Positions 32,455 to 42,838 of a stretch of DNA of 64,000 nt are shown one piece after another. A program made the translations under genes and the position numbers. The notes below the pieces were generated by a model. The model was given only the letters and a program-made list of their open reading frames with translations. It was not told where the DNA came from and did not search any database. Source of the DNA: Pyropia haitanensis (taxonomy: Eukaryota > Rhodophyta > Bangiophyceae > Bangiales > Bangiaceae); NCBI GenBank assembly GCA_008729055.1, contig SDUX01000002.1:5793874-5857873 (forward strand), given 5' to 3'. The stretch's first letter is position 1. Every line of letters starts with the position of its first letter.

Positions 32455-33762
32455 ATGGACTTGTTCGTTCAGAAAAAGCGAGAAGTGAAGGACACAACGA
32501 GATCCGCAGACGTGCCCGACAATGACCTCGCCAAGCTCATGTACTACCTCCGTTCAGTGACCCTCTCGTGTGGCCTGGACGTCCTTCCCGATCGGCTGGT
32601 GGACTACCCTCGCTGGTCCCTGCTGTCGCGTGCCGAAGCCGACCAGGTGTACGTTCAGTCATATGTGTGGAGCCCCGACGAGCTGCTCGGCAAGTTCATC
32701 CACCACGACGAGGACAAGGACATTTGCCGGCCGCCGTACGATGGGCGATTCCTGACGCTCTCCGAAGCCAACAGCCTGGTCGCTGTCACAGGTTCGGCCG
32801 TTATTGGCGGCACGTCGCAGACCAGCTCCAAGGTGTTTGTGTTCCAGACCAGTTGGATCGTCAAGAACTACTTCGACCCGATGCGGCGGGGCAAGGCGCG
32901 GCTGGAGCGCCTTGGCGTCCAGCTGACCACCCATTGCAACCATTGCCGGGGTCACCCATCCGCGTGCAGCTGCACGTCAGGCTGCCGCCGCTACCCGTGG
33001 GCGTCGTGCACGCCGCCCGGCCGTGCCACCGCCAGCCGCCTGGCCGACGTCCTGGAGCACCTCGTCGAGGCAACTATCGGCGACGCCGCCACCGCCGCCG
33101 CGCGTGGCCGCCCCCGCCACTGTGCCCACTGCAAGGGCCTCGACGCGAAGTGCGGATGCGACGCGTGCCCCCGCCCTGCGGGGGTGGCGTGCATCAACCA
33201 CTGCCGTCACTGCTGGGGGCTGCCTGGGAAGGCTTGCGGGTGTGTCAGTGGCTGCCCGCGGCTGCCCACCAGCAGCTGTACGCCCCGCCCCGTCCACTGC
33301 CGCCACTGCGCGGGCGGGCCGGGTCGCTGTGCGTGCGAACAGCGGCCTCAGTGCGGGCGGTGGCCGTCGTCTCGGTGCATCGACCACTGCGCGCACTGCT
33401 GGGGGGAGGCGGGCGCGTGCAAGTGCCGGTCGGGCTGCCCGCGGCTCGACACATCGGAGTGCTCATTGCCGCCGCCGCAGCCGCCGACGCCTCCGCCGCG
33501 GGCCAAGGCGGCGCCGCCGCCGGCGCGTCGGCCGCCGCCGCCGCGGCCGGCGTCTCCGCCGCCAACGGCGGGCGGCGGCGTTCGTGCCGGCCAGCGGGTG
33601 ACGCTGACGGGCCTCTCCTCGGCATCCATGAACGGCAAGACCGCAGTGGTCATCGATGCGGTCGCGGGGGGGGGGCGCGCGGAGGTGGAGCTCGTCGCGG
33701 GGGGGGCCCACTACAACATCCGCTACGCAAACCTCCGTGCCGCGGCCGTCGACCTGGACTGA
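32455..33762 (+). CDS. Novel five-module Cys/His-repeat protein with C-terminal SH3-like domain
   Basis: Intact 435-residue ORF, ATG at 32455 after a CT-rich leader; the frame is open upstream to 31966 but without a better start. Residues 1-155 are a non-repetitive domain of unknown type (PDNDLAKLMYYLRSVTLSCG; YVQSYVWSPDELLGKFIHHD; VFQTSWIVKNYFDPMRRGKA). Residues 160-336 hold five modules H-C-x-H-C-x(6-7)-C-x-C-x(2-5)-C-x(7)-C: Cys 161/164/171/173/177/185; 223/226/233/235/238/246; 250/253/261/263/267/275; 282/285/292/294/300/308; 312/315/322/324/328/336. The spacing suggests zinc binding. A Pro-rich hinge follows, then about 375-430 (VRAGQRVTLTGLSSASMNGK, then YNIRYANLRA), an SH3/KOW-like barrel of the NGKxGxV...NL type found in many algal proteins. 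Composition is less Ala/Gly-rich than neighbouring genes. No function is known to me; nucleic-acid or protein binding is inferred. A decayed copy lies upstream. Confidence 0.85.
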   Translation: MDLFVQKKREVKDTTRSADVPDNDLAKLMYYLRSVTLSCGLDVLPDRLVDYPRWSLLSRAEADQVYVQSYVWSPDELLGKFIHHDEDKDICRPPYDGRFLTLSEANSLVAVTGSAVIGGTSQTSSKVFVFQTSWIVKNYFDPMRRGKARLERLGVQLTTHCNHCRGHPSACSCTSGCRRYPWASCTPPGRATASRLADVLEHLVEATIGDAATAAARGRPRHCAHCKGLDAKCGCDACPRPAGVACINHCRHCWGLPGKACGCVSGCPRLPTSSCTPRPVHCRHCAGGPGRCACEQRPQCGRWPSSRCIDHCAHCWGEAGACKCRSGCPRLDTSECSLPPPQPPTPPPRAKAAPPPARRPPPPRPASPPPTAGGGVRAGQRVTLTGLSSASMNGKTAVVIDAVAGGGRAEVELVAGGAHYNIRYANLRAAAVDLD

Positions 33763-34537
33763 CGATGCGGCCGGCGCCGCGGAGTGGCCGACGCGCCACC
33801 CCCGCCGCGTACGGGAGGGCCCCGCGGTCATCGGGGAGGCAGAGGGGATAGCGCATGGCCCGGGGGTCGGCCACCATGAGAAGTGGCCGGTGGTGGGCGC
33901 GGCTTGAGGCGGCCGACTCTTCCATTATCATGGCACTTCGAGTCGTCGCGAGTGTGAAGCAAGGCCACGCAAGGCGGGGTCAACGGAACCTTGAAAAGTT
34001 TGGAACATTGACATTGCTATCGAACAATTTTGGGAAAACAGCAATACTCGTTGAGCTGTGGTGGTGAAGCTCTCTGGCGGCGGGTGAGGCGGGAAGGAGG
34101 AAGGGACGCCGTGGTGGAGGGGAGCGCCGACGCCATGCAGCGGCGGCGCGGCGTCGCGCGCCCGGCTGAGGAGGAAGGGGCGAGTGGCAGGGAGCGCCTT
34201 GCTTGCCTCGAGCCCGCGTACCGCTCCGCAGCGTACGCCCAGGGTGCATCTTTGGACGAGGCGACGTTGAATCCCCGCCTCCCCCGCCGCCACACTTTCG
34301 GTCTCCCCTGCACAACCAGCCACAGCTCCTCGTCAGGGTGGCTGTCGTGACCACGACGACCGCTCCCTCTCCGTGCAGCCAATGCACGGTTGAGTCGTTT
34401 ACCCACACAAACAACGCGGCCGGCATCGCCGCCAGGCCGGACATGTCCCCCTCACTTTCGACACGCGCATCGACTGTACCAGGGCAGGGAGTAGAGGGGT
34501 GAGGAATCCCACACCAGGACTGCCCGTCCAAGCGTAG
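33763..34537. other. Spacer between convergent genes
   Basis: Bases 33930-34070 form an AT-richer island (GAAAAGTTTGGAACATTGAC region) between the 3' ends of the Cys-repeat gene and the Yippee gene. Short ORFs on both strands lack domains. I see no gene. Confidence 0.4.
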
Positions 34538-35724
34538 TCACTGGCGGATGCGGCACTTCTCCAGGACGCTCGTCCCGACCTTGTTCGCATTCTTTGGGTC
34601 GGCCGCGGCCACCTGCGACACGGACCAAAACGTCCATGGCCAACAAAGCGAAAGAGGCCCGTCAGTCTCACGAGAAACAGCGCACACAACTACGGATTGC
34701 ATTCTCCCGCGAGAGTGCCCAGGTAGAACCGCTCGCGGCCACACCAGCCGTCTGGTCGGTAGCCGCCGACTCAAACTCCCACGGAAGCTCTTTCCGGCTG
34801 CCTCATGGCAGCGTCCCGATACAGACGTACGTAGGTCCAGCCCACGACAGTGCTGCAGGCCACACACGTCAGTTCCGCAACGGTGTGCAGCCCCGTTAAG
34901 AGGAGTCGATCCTCGCTCTCCCCCTGCGTCGTGTTGATTCTGTGGCTTCCGTCGCTGATGGAAACAGGGACCGCTCGATGGGCATCACCAGCGCCGCGTC
35001 AGTCTACACCCCCTTTCCGAGCGGACTGCGCCTCCATCCCCCCCTCCCCGCTTCCCCCGCTTCCCGCCGTTCTTCACACCGCATGCTCTCCGTAGAGTGA
35101 CTTTCCGCTCGGCCCACAGCGCGGGTTTTGCACCTACGTGTTGCGGTACTGGTACGCTCTACCGAGGCGCCCCGTATAACTCTGCGCATGGCCGACCACG
35201 CAGGGGTCGCCGCCGCAGAGCGGCCCAAAACGGAAAGGCGGGCGGTCGGCCAGGATAAGTTGACGTCATGGGCACGTACAACAAGGACCAGCGCGGCGGA
35301 AGGACAGTCAGTGGCTGCCCGCTGACGCTGCACCGGAGGCTGGCGGCACACCCACTTTTCCTGCATGCCAGCCGAGCCCGCGGTCGACCCTACCCCCCCC
35401 TGTCCCACTACTGCCCCCCGTGGGGCGACGCCCGTGCGGTCGACACAAAAAACAAACACCAGCCGCCGTGCGGCACCTCGCCGCCCAACGCACCTTTGAC
35501 AGCAGGTCGTCCGCCTTGGCCAGGTGCCCGCCACAGGACGCACACGCCACAGCCGACACGCCCGGCGGGAGCACCACCCGCTCCGACGGCGCGGGCGGGG
35601 GGTCTGCCGGCGCTGCGCCGGCAGCGGCAGCGCCAGCGTCGGCCGCGACGGTGGCGGCGGCGGGGGTGGCGGCGGGCGGACCCGCCGCGTCGTCACCGCC
35701 GCCGTGGCGGCGGGTGCCGTCCAT
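34538..35724 (-). CDS. Yippee-family zinc-binding protein (four exons)
   Basis: Small zinc protein of the YPEL family, linked in animals and plants to cell division, the cytoskeleton and CTLH-type ubiquitin ligases. Exons (complement): 35494-35724, 35138-35181, 34831-34954, 34538-34612; introns start GTGCGT, GTAGGT and GTACGT and end CGCAG, ATCAG and CGCAG. Joined, they give 157 residues with every phase correct. The Yippee domain covers about 58-155: first zinc knuckle ACASCGGHLAKADDLLSK (Cys 61, 64), SYTGRLGRAYQYRNT (the family SxxGrxGrAYlf), EDRLLLTGLHTVAELTCVAC with Cys 122 and 125, VVGWTY, and the C-terminal VGTSVLEKCRIRQ (kfILEk-like). The N-terminal 57 residues are an Ala-rich extension. 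The start is the first ATG of the open frame (complement 35722-35724). It is read through splicing only; no single ORF shows it. Confidence 0.92.
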
Positions 35725-36522
35725 CCCAACGCCCGCGTCGGGGCGTCCCCACAGGGACACCCAGCGACCGCAGCGGCAGCGGCGGTGCCGACCGCCGCGG
35801 CGGCAGCGACGCCCGCAGCGGCGTCACGGACGGTGCGGTGCCGGCGCTCGCCGCGGGGTGGCGGCGGGCGGGGGTGTGCCCCGCGGGTCGAGCCGGCCGC
35901 CCTCAGGGCGCCGTCCGTGTCCCCGCTCGGCTGCGTGCGCGGCGCGGGGGCAACGGCAGGGCGCGGCACAGCTGCCCGGCGACAGCGCAGCGCGCGGCGG
36001 CGCTGCCGGGGCCCACGCAGGCCGCGCTGGCCGCGGCCGGGCGCCGCCGCCGCGGCTCCGCCGTGGCCTCGACCTCGACGGGTCATCCATCGCAACGGTG
36101 AAAAAGTCTGGCGTTGAGATGTCTGAAAAGATGGCCGATTTGAGAGTCTCGCGCATGTTTCACAGCTCCCAACGTGTAGGCCCTTGGTTTTTTTGCGTGT
36201 TTCGCCGCCGTGGCCGCGCGTCCGTCGGCCGCGGATCCGCGCGGCGCAGCCGCGGTGTCGTCCCGCCGCCCCGACCGCAGTCCGCTCCCCCCCCCCGCGC
36301 CGCGACAGACGCCCGCGGCGGCGGTCGCTGCCGCACCCCCCGCCCCCCCTGGTCACCCCCGCCACCGGCTGGCGTTTGGCGCGCCTCGGCACGGCCATTC
36401 CCTGTCGTTTTGCACCCGCCGTCGCGGACCCGCCCAGACGACCGCGGACGCGCCGCGGCCGCCCCGGCCGCCGGTTCATCCCGCCGCCGCCACCCGCCGC
36501 CGCCGCCGCCGCGGCGGCCGCG
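35725..36522. promoter_or_regulatory. Divergent promoter region of Yippee (-) and TIM44 (+)
   Basis: The pair is head to head, about 800 bases apart. GC-rich except for an island at 36090-36190 rich in A/T (around GAAAAAGTCTGGCGTTGAGATG). On the minus strand this island opens a short ORF (MRETLKSAIFSDISTPDFFT at 36156, stop at 35824) in the frame of Yippee exon 1 but separated by a stop; I treat it as chance or an upstream ORF. Confidence 0.45.
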
Positions 36523-36603
36523 ATGGCGGCGCGCGGCCTAACCGCCGCGTGGCGGCTGGCCGCCGCCCGCGTGGCGCCGCGTACGCCCGCGCCGCCGGCA
36601 GCG

Positions 36604-36656
<53 letters not shown>

Positions 36657-38019
36657 GGCGGCGGGCCCGCCGGTGCGGCCGCCGCTGCCGGCGGCGGCGG
36701 CGGCCGCCGCGGCGGTCGCCGCGTCGCCCGCCGCGGCGTGCCACCGGACGCTGTCCGCGGTGGCCGCGCCGTGCGTGGCCGCCGTTGCTGGCAGGCCGCC
36801 GCGGCGGTGGGCAGGGGGGGGGGGGGGGGGGGGCGACGCGCCGCCTCGGGGGGGGCCGCGCCCGCCACTGGCGCCGACGCGGGCGGGGCGGGTGGCGGTG
36901 GCGGCGGCGGTGGCGGCGGCGGCAGCAGCGGCGGCGGCGGTGACGGCGGCGGTGGCGGTGGCGGTGGCGGTGGCGGTGGCGGTGGCGGCGCCCGCGCCGC
37001 CGACGCGGCCGCACCGGGCGCCGCCGACGCCGGCGCCGACGCCGACGCGGCGGCGGGTGCCACCGCGGACGCGGCCGCCCCCCCGCCGCTCGTGGGCGGC
37101 GGCGCCATTGGCGGCTTTTTCCGTGGCCTGATGGGCGGCCGCGAGGCGGCGGCAGAGGATACCGCCGTTGCCGAGGCGGCCGCCGACGGCGGCGACGCGG
37201 CGGCGGCGGCGGCGGGCCCAACGTCGGCGGAGCGGGCGGCGTCGCACGCGCTGGTGGTGCAGCGGCGACGGAAACGGCGGGAGGAGGAGGAGGCGGCGGC
37301 GGGCGGGGGGGCGGACCCGACGACCATCCGCGGCAAGATCTTTTCGCGCTTTGCGGGGTCTGCGTTTATGCGCGGCGCGGTTGACGCCAAGGACCGGCTC
37401 GGGCAGCGGATGGAGGAGAGCGACGGCCGCGTCGCGCGGGCGGTGCGGTGGGTGTTTGCCGAGAATGAGCAGGCGCAGGTGGTGCGGGAGATCCGGGAGC
37501 TCGACCCGTCCTTTGAGGTGAGCGCCTTCCTCGAGATGGTCGAGCGCGCCATGATCCCGCAGGTCCTCGACGCGTACCTGGCTGGCGACGTTGGCGTCCT
37601 GCGGGGCGTGTGTACGGACGAGGCGTGGCGGATGCTCAAGGCGAGCGCCGTGGAGCGCGCGGCGGGCGGGTTTGTGATGGACCGGTCGGTGCTCGACGTG
37701 GGCGACGTGGAGCTGTCGTCGGCGCGCTTCCTCGGCGAGACGCCCGTCCTCATCGTCACGTTTACGGCGCAGCAGGTCAACTGCGTGTACGACGCCAAGG
37801 GGGCGGTCGTGGAGGGCGCCGTCGACGACATCCGCGCCGTCTACTACGCGTGGGCGCTGGTGCAGGAGGAGGACGAGGACGAGGAGGAGGACGGGGGGGG
37901 GGGGGGGAAGGCCGACGCCAACGACGCGGACGCCCCCGGGGGGGGGGGGGGGGGGGGGGCGCGGCCGCCCGTGGAAGCTGATGGAGATGGTCATCCGCGG
38001 CGCGCACGGCACCATTTGA
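36523..38019 (+). CDS. TIM44: Mitochondrial import inner membrane translocase subunit TIM44
   Basis: Peripheral matrix-side subunit that anchors mtHsp70 at the TIM23 channel. The N-terminus (MAARGLTAAWRLAAARVAPR) is a typical basic presequence, followed by a very long Ala/Gly-rich linker. The conserved part begins TTIRGKIFSRFAGSAFMRGA and RVARAVRWVFAENEQAQVVR, then the Tim44/mitoribosomal-L45 fold: ELDPSFEVSAFLEMVERAMI, PQVLDAYLAGDVGVLRGVCT, GETPVLIVTFTAQQVNCVYD, DIRAVYYAWALVQEEDEDEE and the ending WKLMEMVIRGAHGTI. The frame is broken by a G run at 36817-36832 (phase 1 to 0) and by G runs at 37893-37959 (0 to 1); the true stop is TGA at 38017-38019. The open frame continuing beyond it is spurious. 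Confidence 0.93.
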
Positions 38020-38804
38020 CGGCCGCGCCCCTCCCCCCCCGCGGCCGTGCGTGCGCGTGGACGCGGCGCCGCCTCGTCGGCCATTTTTTTGTGTGTGCGC
38101 TTCTATTTTTTTTTGTTGTTGTTGTCGGTTGCCGCCGCCCTCGTGTCCCGCGCCTGTGGCGCGCCCGCCGCCGCCGCCCGCCGGTGCCGTGGCGGGCGGC
38201 GAGCGGCGGGCCGCGGCGGCCGGGCAGCGGGCGCCCGCGCGCGCGTGGCGGCGGCGTCGCCCAGCCGCGCGCCGCCGCCGCCGCCGCCGCCGCCGCCGTC
38301 GCCGCCGCCGCCGCCGCCCGCCGCGGCGTTGCCACGCCGGCGCGTCCCCCCCCCCCCCACCAGACGCGGCGGCCGCGGCCGTCGCCGGCCGCCGCCGCCC
38401 CCCCCCGCCGCGATGGCGTGCCGCACACGGCAATAACGGCGGGTGCGGCGGCGGCCGCGGCGGCGGCGGCGGCGGCGGCGGCAGTGCCGCCACGGCCGGG
38501 ACGCCCCCCCCCCGCCCGCCGCGTGCCGCGTCGGCGCCAACGGCGGCGGCGGCGGCGGCGGCGGGGGACCTCGCCGCCGCCGCCGCGGCGGGCCGCGGCG
38601 GTGGGAGAGCGGCCGGCGGCGGCCACACCGTGGCCGGGGGGGGGGGGGGGGGGGGGGGAACGCCGCGCGTGGCCACCAGGGGACGCCCGCGCGGCGGGCC
38701 ACGGCGGCAAGGGGGCGGCGGCGGTCGGTGGGGGACGCCGCCGCCGCGTCGGCGACGCGCGTGGCGGGCGCGGCGGCCGGCCGGGCCGCGACGGGCCGCC
38801 CCCG

Positions 38805-38858
<54 letters not shown>

Positions 38859-39071
38859 TCCACGTCCACAGCGTGTCATCGTTTGCCCCCGCCCACTCCC
38901 TCCCCCGCTTGCGCCAGCCAGCCGGGTTCCCCCGCCCACACCGCCCACACCACAGCGCGGCGCCCCACTGCGGGGCTCCACGACCGCCGCGTCGCGTCCT
39001 CGGCAGAGACCCCCCCCCCCCACCCCCCCCGTTCCTCCGCCTCCACCAGTTCCCCCCCCCCCCCTCGCCGC
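38020..39071. other. 3' region of TIM44 and GC-rich spacer
   Basis: A T-rich stretch with GTGTGTGC and nine T (38083-38130) follows the TIM44 stop and is probably its 3' untranslated region. 38150-38870 is built of GCC/GCG runs, poly-G and poly-C with no convincing gene. 38880-39070 is C-rich and lies beside the stop of the minus-strand methyltransferase-like gene. Confidence 0.4.
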
Positions 39072-40359
39072 TCAGCCGCCCCCCCCCCCCCCCCGGCGGA
39101 ATGCCACCGCCTCGGCGTTGCGCACGCCCGGCGCGTCAAAGCGGCTAATCATCCAGCGGGATACCCCCCCCAGCGCCACCCGCGTGTACCCGTCGGCGCG
39201 GTACGGGGCGGTCGGGGCGGCGGCGGCGCCGCCCCCCCCCCCCCCCCGGTCGGCCACCAACCCCCCCCCCAGCCACCGCCGGCGCGGCGGCCGGGAGCCC
39301 CCACGTGCGCCACGCGCACCCGCAGCACCCGTCGTCCGCCTCGCCGAGCAGCACGTACTCGCCCACCCCCGCCGCCCGCCAGCCCGCCGTCCAGTCCACG
39401 CCGGCGGGCATCCACGCGGCGAGGACCAGGTCGGGCGCCGCCGCCGCCACCGCCGCGCCCTGCTCGGCGGGGGTGACGGGGAAGGCGGCGCCGGCCGGCC
39501 GGCCGGCGGGGCCCCCGCCGACGGCCGTGTGCGCGAGCGAGTCGGTGACGGTGACGGTGACGGGCGGGTCCCGGGGGGAGGCCGCCGCCGCCACCGCCGT
39601 CGCGAGGTGGGAGCCCAGCGCGCCGTCGCCGGCGCCCACCTCGAGCACCACGTAGGGAGCGGCCGCCGCACCTACAGCCGGAAAAGGGACGGCGCCGCCG
39701 CCGCCGCCGCGATGCCCCGCCTGTGTCGCCGTCGCCGCCGCCGCCGCCGCCGTCGCGGCGGCCGCCGTCGCGGCGCGCGCCGCGGCTGCAGCCTTGGCGC
39801 CCGCCCGCCCCCGCACGTACGCGGCGAGCGCGGCGACCAGCTCCACGCTCAGCACCTCGTGGACGCCGTGCGCCTCGCAGACGGCGCCGAGGCGGTCGCC
39901 GCCGCGGCCAATGCCCGCGCCGAGGGTGCGCAGCGCCGCCGCCACGTCGGACAGGGGCGGCTCCCCCGCGGTGCCGCCACGGGCGGCGCGGTCCCCCTCC
40001 CGCGGTGGGCGCGTCGACGACAGCGGCCGCCGCCGCCGCCGGGGGGGTGGGGGGGAGCGTGCCCGACGCCCCCCGCCGCCGCCACCGCGGCCACCACCGC
40101 CGCCGCCGGCACCACCACCGCCGCCGCCGCCGCGGTCACTGGCGGGTGGAGGCGCCCCCCCCCCCCCCGCCCCCCAGCCTCCTCCAGCGCCAGCAGCCGC
40201 AGCAGCTCTGCGTGGCGCGTCAGCGGCACCCCCCGGCGGGGCACCGCCGCGGCAACGGCGGGCGCCCACCAGTCGCCGCGGTGGCGGGCGAGCCACTCGG
40301 CGCGCGCCCAGGCGAGCGCCCGGGGGCGGCACGCCGCCACCGAGTGTGGCGGCGGCGGT

Positions 40360-40393
<34 letters not shown>

Positions 40394-40718
40394 ATGGGGG
40401 CGGCGGCGGGGGGGGTGAGCGGCCGGCCAGCCCAGGGGTGGGGGTACCAGCGGCGGCGGCGGGAGGGGGGGCGGCGCCGGCGGCGGCGGCGGCCGTCGGC
40501 GGCGGCGACGGCGGCGGCAGCCGCAGCAGCGGCCAGCGGATGGCGGCCTCCCACTCTGTCTGCGACGGGCACGTGGCGCGGAGGAGCGGGGTGAGCGCGC
40601 CGAGGGTGGCGGTGAGGAGGTACGGGTCCGCCGCGACGAGCGGGAGGGCGGCGAGGTGGGCGGCGGCGGCCAGCCGGCGTGGCAGGGACGCCACGCTCCT
40701 AGGGGGGGCCCGCGCCAT
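39072..40718 (-). CDS. SAM-dependent methyltransferase-like protein
   Basis: Probable class I methyltransferase fold of unknown substrate. The N-terminus (MARAPPRSVASLPRRLAAAA) starts at complement 40718. An N-terminal helical region follows (PSQTEWEAAIRWPLLRLPPP; ALAWARAEWLARHRGDWWAP; LTRHAELLRLLALEEAG). After Gly/Pro-rich runs and a frame change near 40160-40200 come GDRLGAVCEAHGVHEVLSVE and the glycine-rich SAM-binding motif YVVLEVGAGDGALGSHLATA (motif I), then PVTVTVTDS and PDLVLAAWMPAGVDWTAGWR followed by GVGEYVLLGEADDGCCG. The C-terminal part, after another frame change at a poly-C run near 39235, reads PYRADGYTRVALGGVSRWMI followed by SRFDAPGVRNAEAVAFRR. The W-M-P...DWT signature resembles a fungal and algal group of uncharacterised methyltransferases. 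Substrate is unknown. Confidence 0.65.
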
Positions 40719-41034
40719 GCCCGCGGCGGGTGTGGGTGGTGGGCACGGGCACAAGCAAGAGGAACGGGGACCGGGGGGGGGGTGGAGGGGGGGGGGGGAC
40801 TGTCAATGCGCGCGTCTGCCGCGGCCGCATGAGCCGCCGCGCGGCTGGCGGGGAAGGCCCACCGATGATGCCGCTGCCGATGCCGCTGCCGCCGTCCTTG
40901 TCGTTGCCGTTGCCGCCGCCGCCGCCGCCGCTGCCGTCGCCGCCGCCGCCGTGGTCGCCGCGGGCCAATGCCGCCGCCGCGGTGGCCGCGGCGCCGGCGC
41001 GTCGCCGCCACCGCCACCGCCACCGCCACCGCCA

Positions 41035-41065
<31 letters not shown>

Positions 41066-41404
41066 CGCCACCGCCACCGCCACGTTGATCAACGACGGCA
41101 CACTCCGCCGCGTGATCCGTCCGGTGGCCCGTTTGGGGGGCTACTTGGACGCCGACGGCGGCCGCCGCTCCCCGCGCGTGTGCCGCCTCGTGCCGCGGCC
41201 GCGGCCGCCGGGACCGACCGCCGGCCAGCACGCACCGCGGCGCCCGTTCGCCACCGTCCCCCCCCCCCCCCCCCACCCCCCCCGCCCCCTCCACCACCCC
41301 AGCCGCCACCCTCCTCCCCCCCCCCCCCCCCCCCCCCCGCCCTTGACCACCCCCCCCTCCCCCCCCCCTTCCTCTCCCCCCCCGCCATCCCACTGCCAGC
41401 CGCC
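40719..41404. promoter_or_regulatory. Divergent promoter region with (CACCGC)n repeat
   Basis: Head-to-head spacer between the methyltransferase-like gene (-) and tRNase Z (+). 41005-41083 is a nearly pure CACCGC hexanucleotide run of about 13 units. 41260-41400 is a long C-rich pyrimidine leader that ends at the ATG at 41405. ORFs crossing the repeat (poly Ala-Thr or Ala-Val) are not credible genes. Confidence 0.55.
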
Positions 41405-41848
41405 ATGAACGCGGCGGCGCGGTACGGCGTCGCGCCGTCCGCCGCCAGCCGCCGCGCGGCGGCGGGGGTGGCCGCCGCGGCGCGGCGGGCGCGCGGCCGG
41501 CCGCCGACGGCGGCGCCCGCCGCTGCTGCCGCCGCCGCCTCCGCCGCCACCAGTGGTGCCGCCGCCGGCGGTGGTGGTGGCGGTGGCGGTGGCGGTGGCG
41601 GTGGCGGTGGCGGTGGCGCCGCCGCCACCGCCGCCGCGGCCGCCGCCGCCGCCGCGCCCGGCCGGCCGCTCCGCCCCGCCGCGGCGGGCCGCATCAGCAG
41701 CGCCGCCCGCCGCGCGGGGCTGCCGCCGCTGCCGCTGTCGCCGCCGCTGCGCACCGTCGCGGGCCGCGCGTCACCAGCGACGGCGGCGGCGGCAGCAGCG
41801 GCCATCCGTGGCACCTCCCCCGCCGCCGCCGCCGCCGCCGCCACCGCC

Positions 41849-41891
<43 letters not shown>

Positions 41892-42387
41892 ACGCCAACG
41901 CGGCGACTGCCGGGGCGGGCGCCCCCCCCCCCCCCACCGGCGTGGCGTCGGCGTCGGCCGCGGCTGACGGCACGCCCGTAACGGTGGCCGGCACGCCCAC
42001 CCGGGCGGGCCGCCGCCGCGTCGCGGCGGCGGTCGACTACCGGGGCATGGAGCTGACCTTCCTCGGCACCTCCGCGACCATCCCGACGATGCTCCGCGCG
42101 GCGCCCGCGCTGGCGCTCCGCATTGGTGACGCCGCGACGCGCTCCCGCGCGGCGGTGTGGCTGTTTGATGCGGGCGACGGCACGCAGACGCAGCTGATGC
42201 GGAGTCACCTGAGCGACCACGCGCTCGACCGGATCTTTGTGACGCACCTCCACGGGGACCACGTGCTGGGTCTCCCGGCGGTGGTGATTAGCGCGCTGCA
42301 GAGCCGGTCGGCGGTGGAGGGGGGGGGGGGGGGAGGAAGGGGGGGGGGTGGGACCGGGGGGTGGGTGGCCCCCAGGGGGAGGGGGGG

Positions 42388-42426
<39 letters not shown>

Positions 42427-42792
42427 TCCGCCTCGACTGGCAGGGCGGGCCAGCCCGCCCCCCACCCCCCCACCGGGCGCCCTTCCCCCCCTCCCCCCCC
42501 CCCGGCGCGCTGCACGTGTACGGCCCGCGCGGGGTGGCGGCGTTCCTCCGCAACGCGCTCGCAACGACGGCGGTGCGGCTGGCGTCGCCGCCGCGGCTGG
42601 TCATCCACGAGCTCGTCGTGCCGTTTGCCGACGGCTGGATGCCCGCCGCGACGCGGACGGTGTGGACGACGCCGACGCCGGCGCTGCAGTGGGAGGCGCC
42701 CGGCTCGGGCGGCTTTGTGTTCCCGACGCCGCCGCCGGTGGACGAGGCGGCGGCCAAGGGGCTTCCCCCGCCGCCGCCACCCCCACCGCCCC

Positions 42793-42838
<46 letters not shown>

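Noticed and set aside
34399..34899. Short ORFs on both strands around 34600-34890 (for example MANKAKEARQSHEKQRTQLR)
   Set aside because: They overlap exons and introns of the homology-supported Yippee gene, which explains the protein-like composition.
35004..38084. 1026-codon ORF on the minus strand
   Set aside because: Antisense to TIM44 and in the wrong frame for the Yippee exons it overlaps; low-complexity only.
38020..39476. TIM44 frame continuing as a long Arg/Ala ORF
   Set aside because: The conserved TIM44 ending WKLMEMVIRGAHGTI followed by TGA at 38017 lies in another phase; the continuation is an artefact of the G-run shift.
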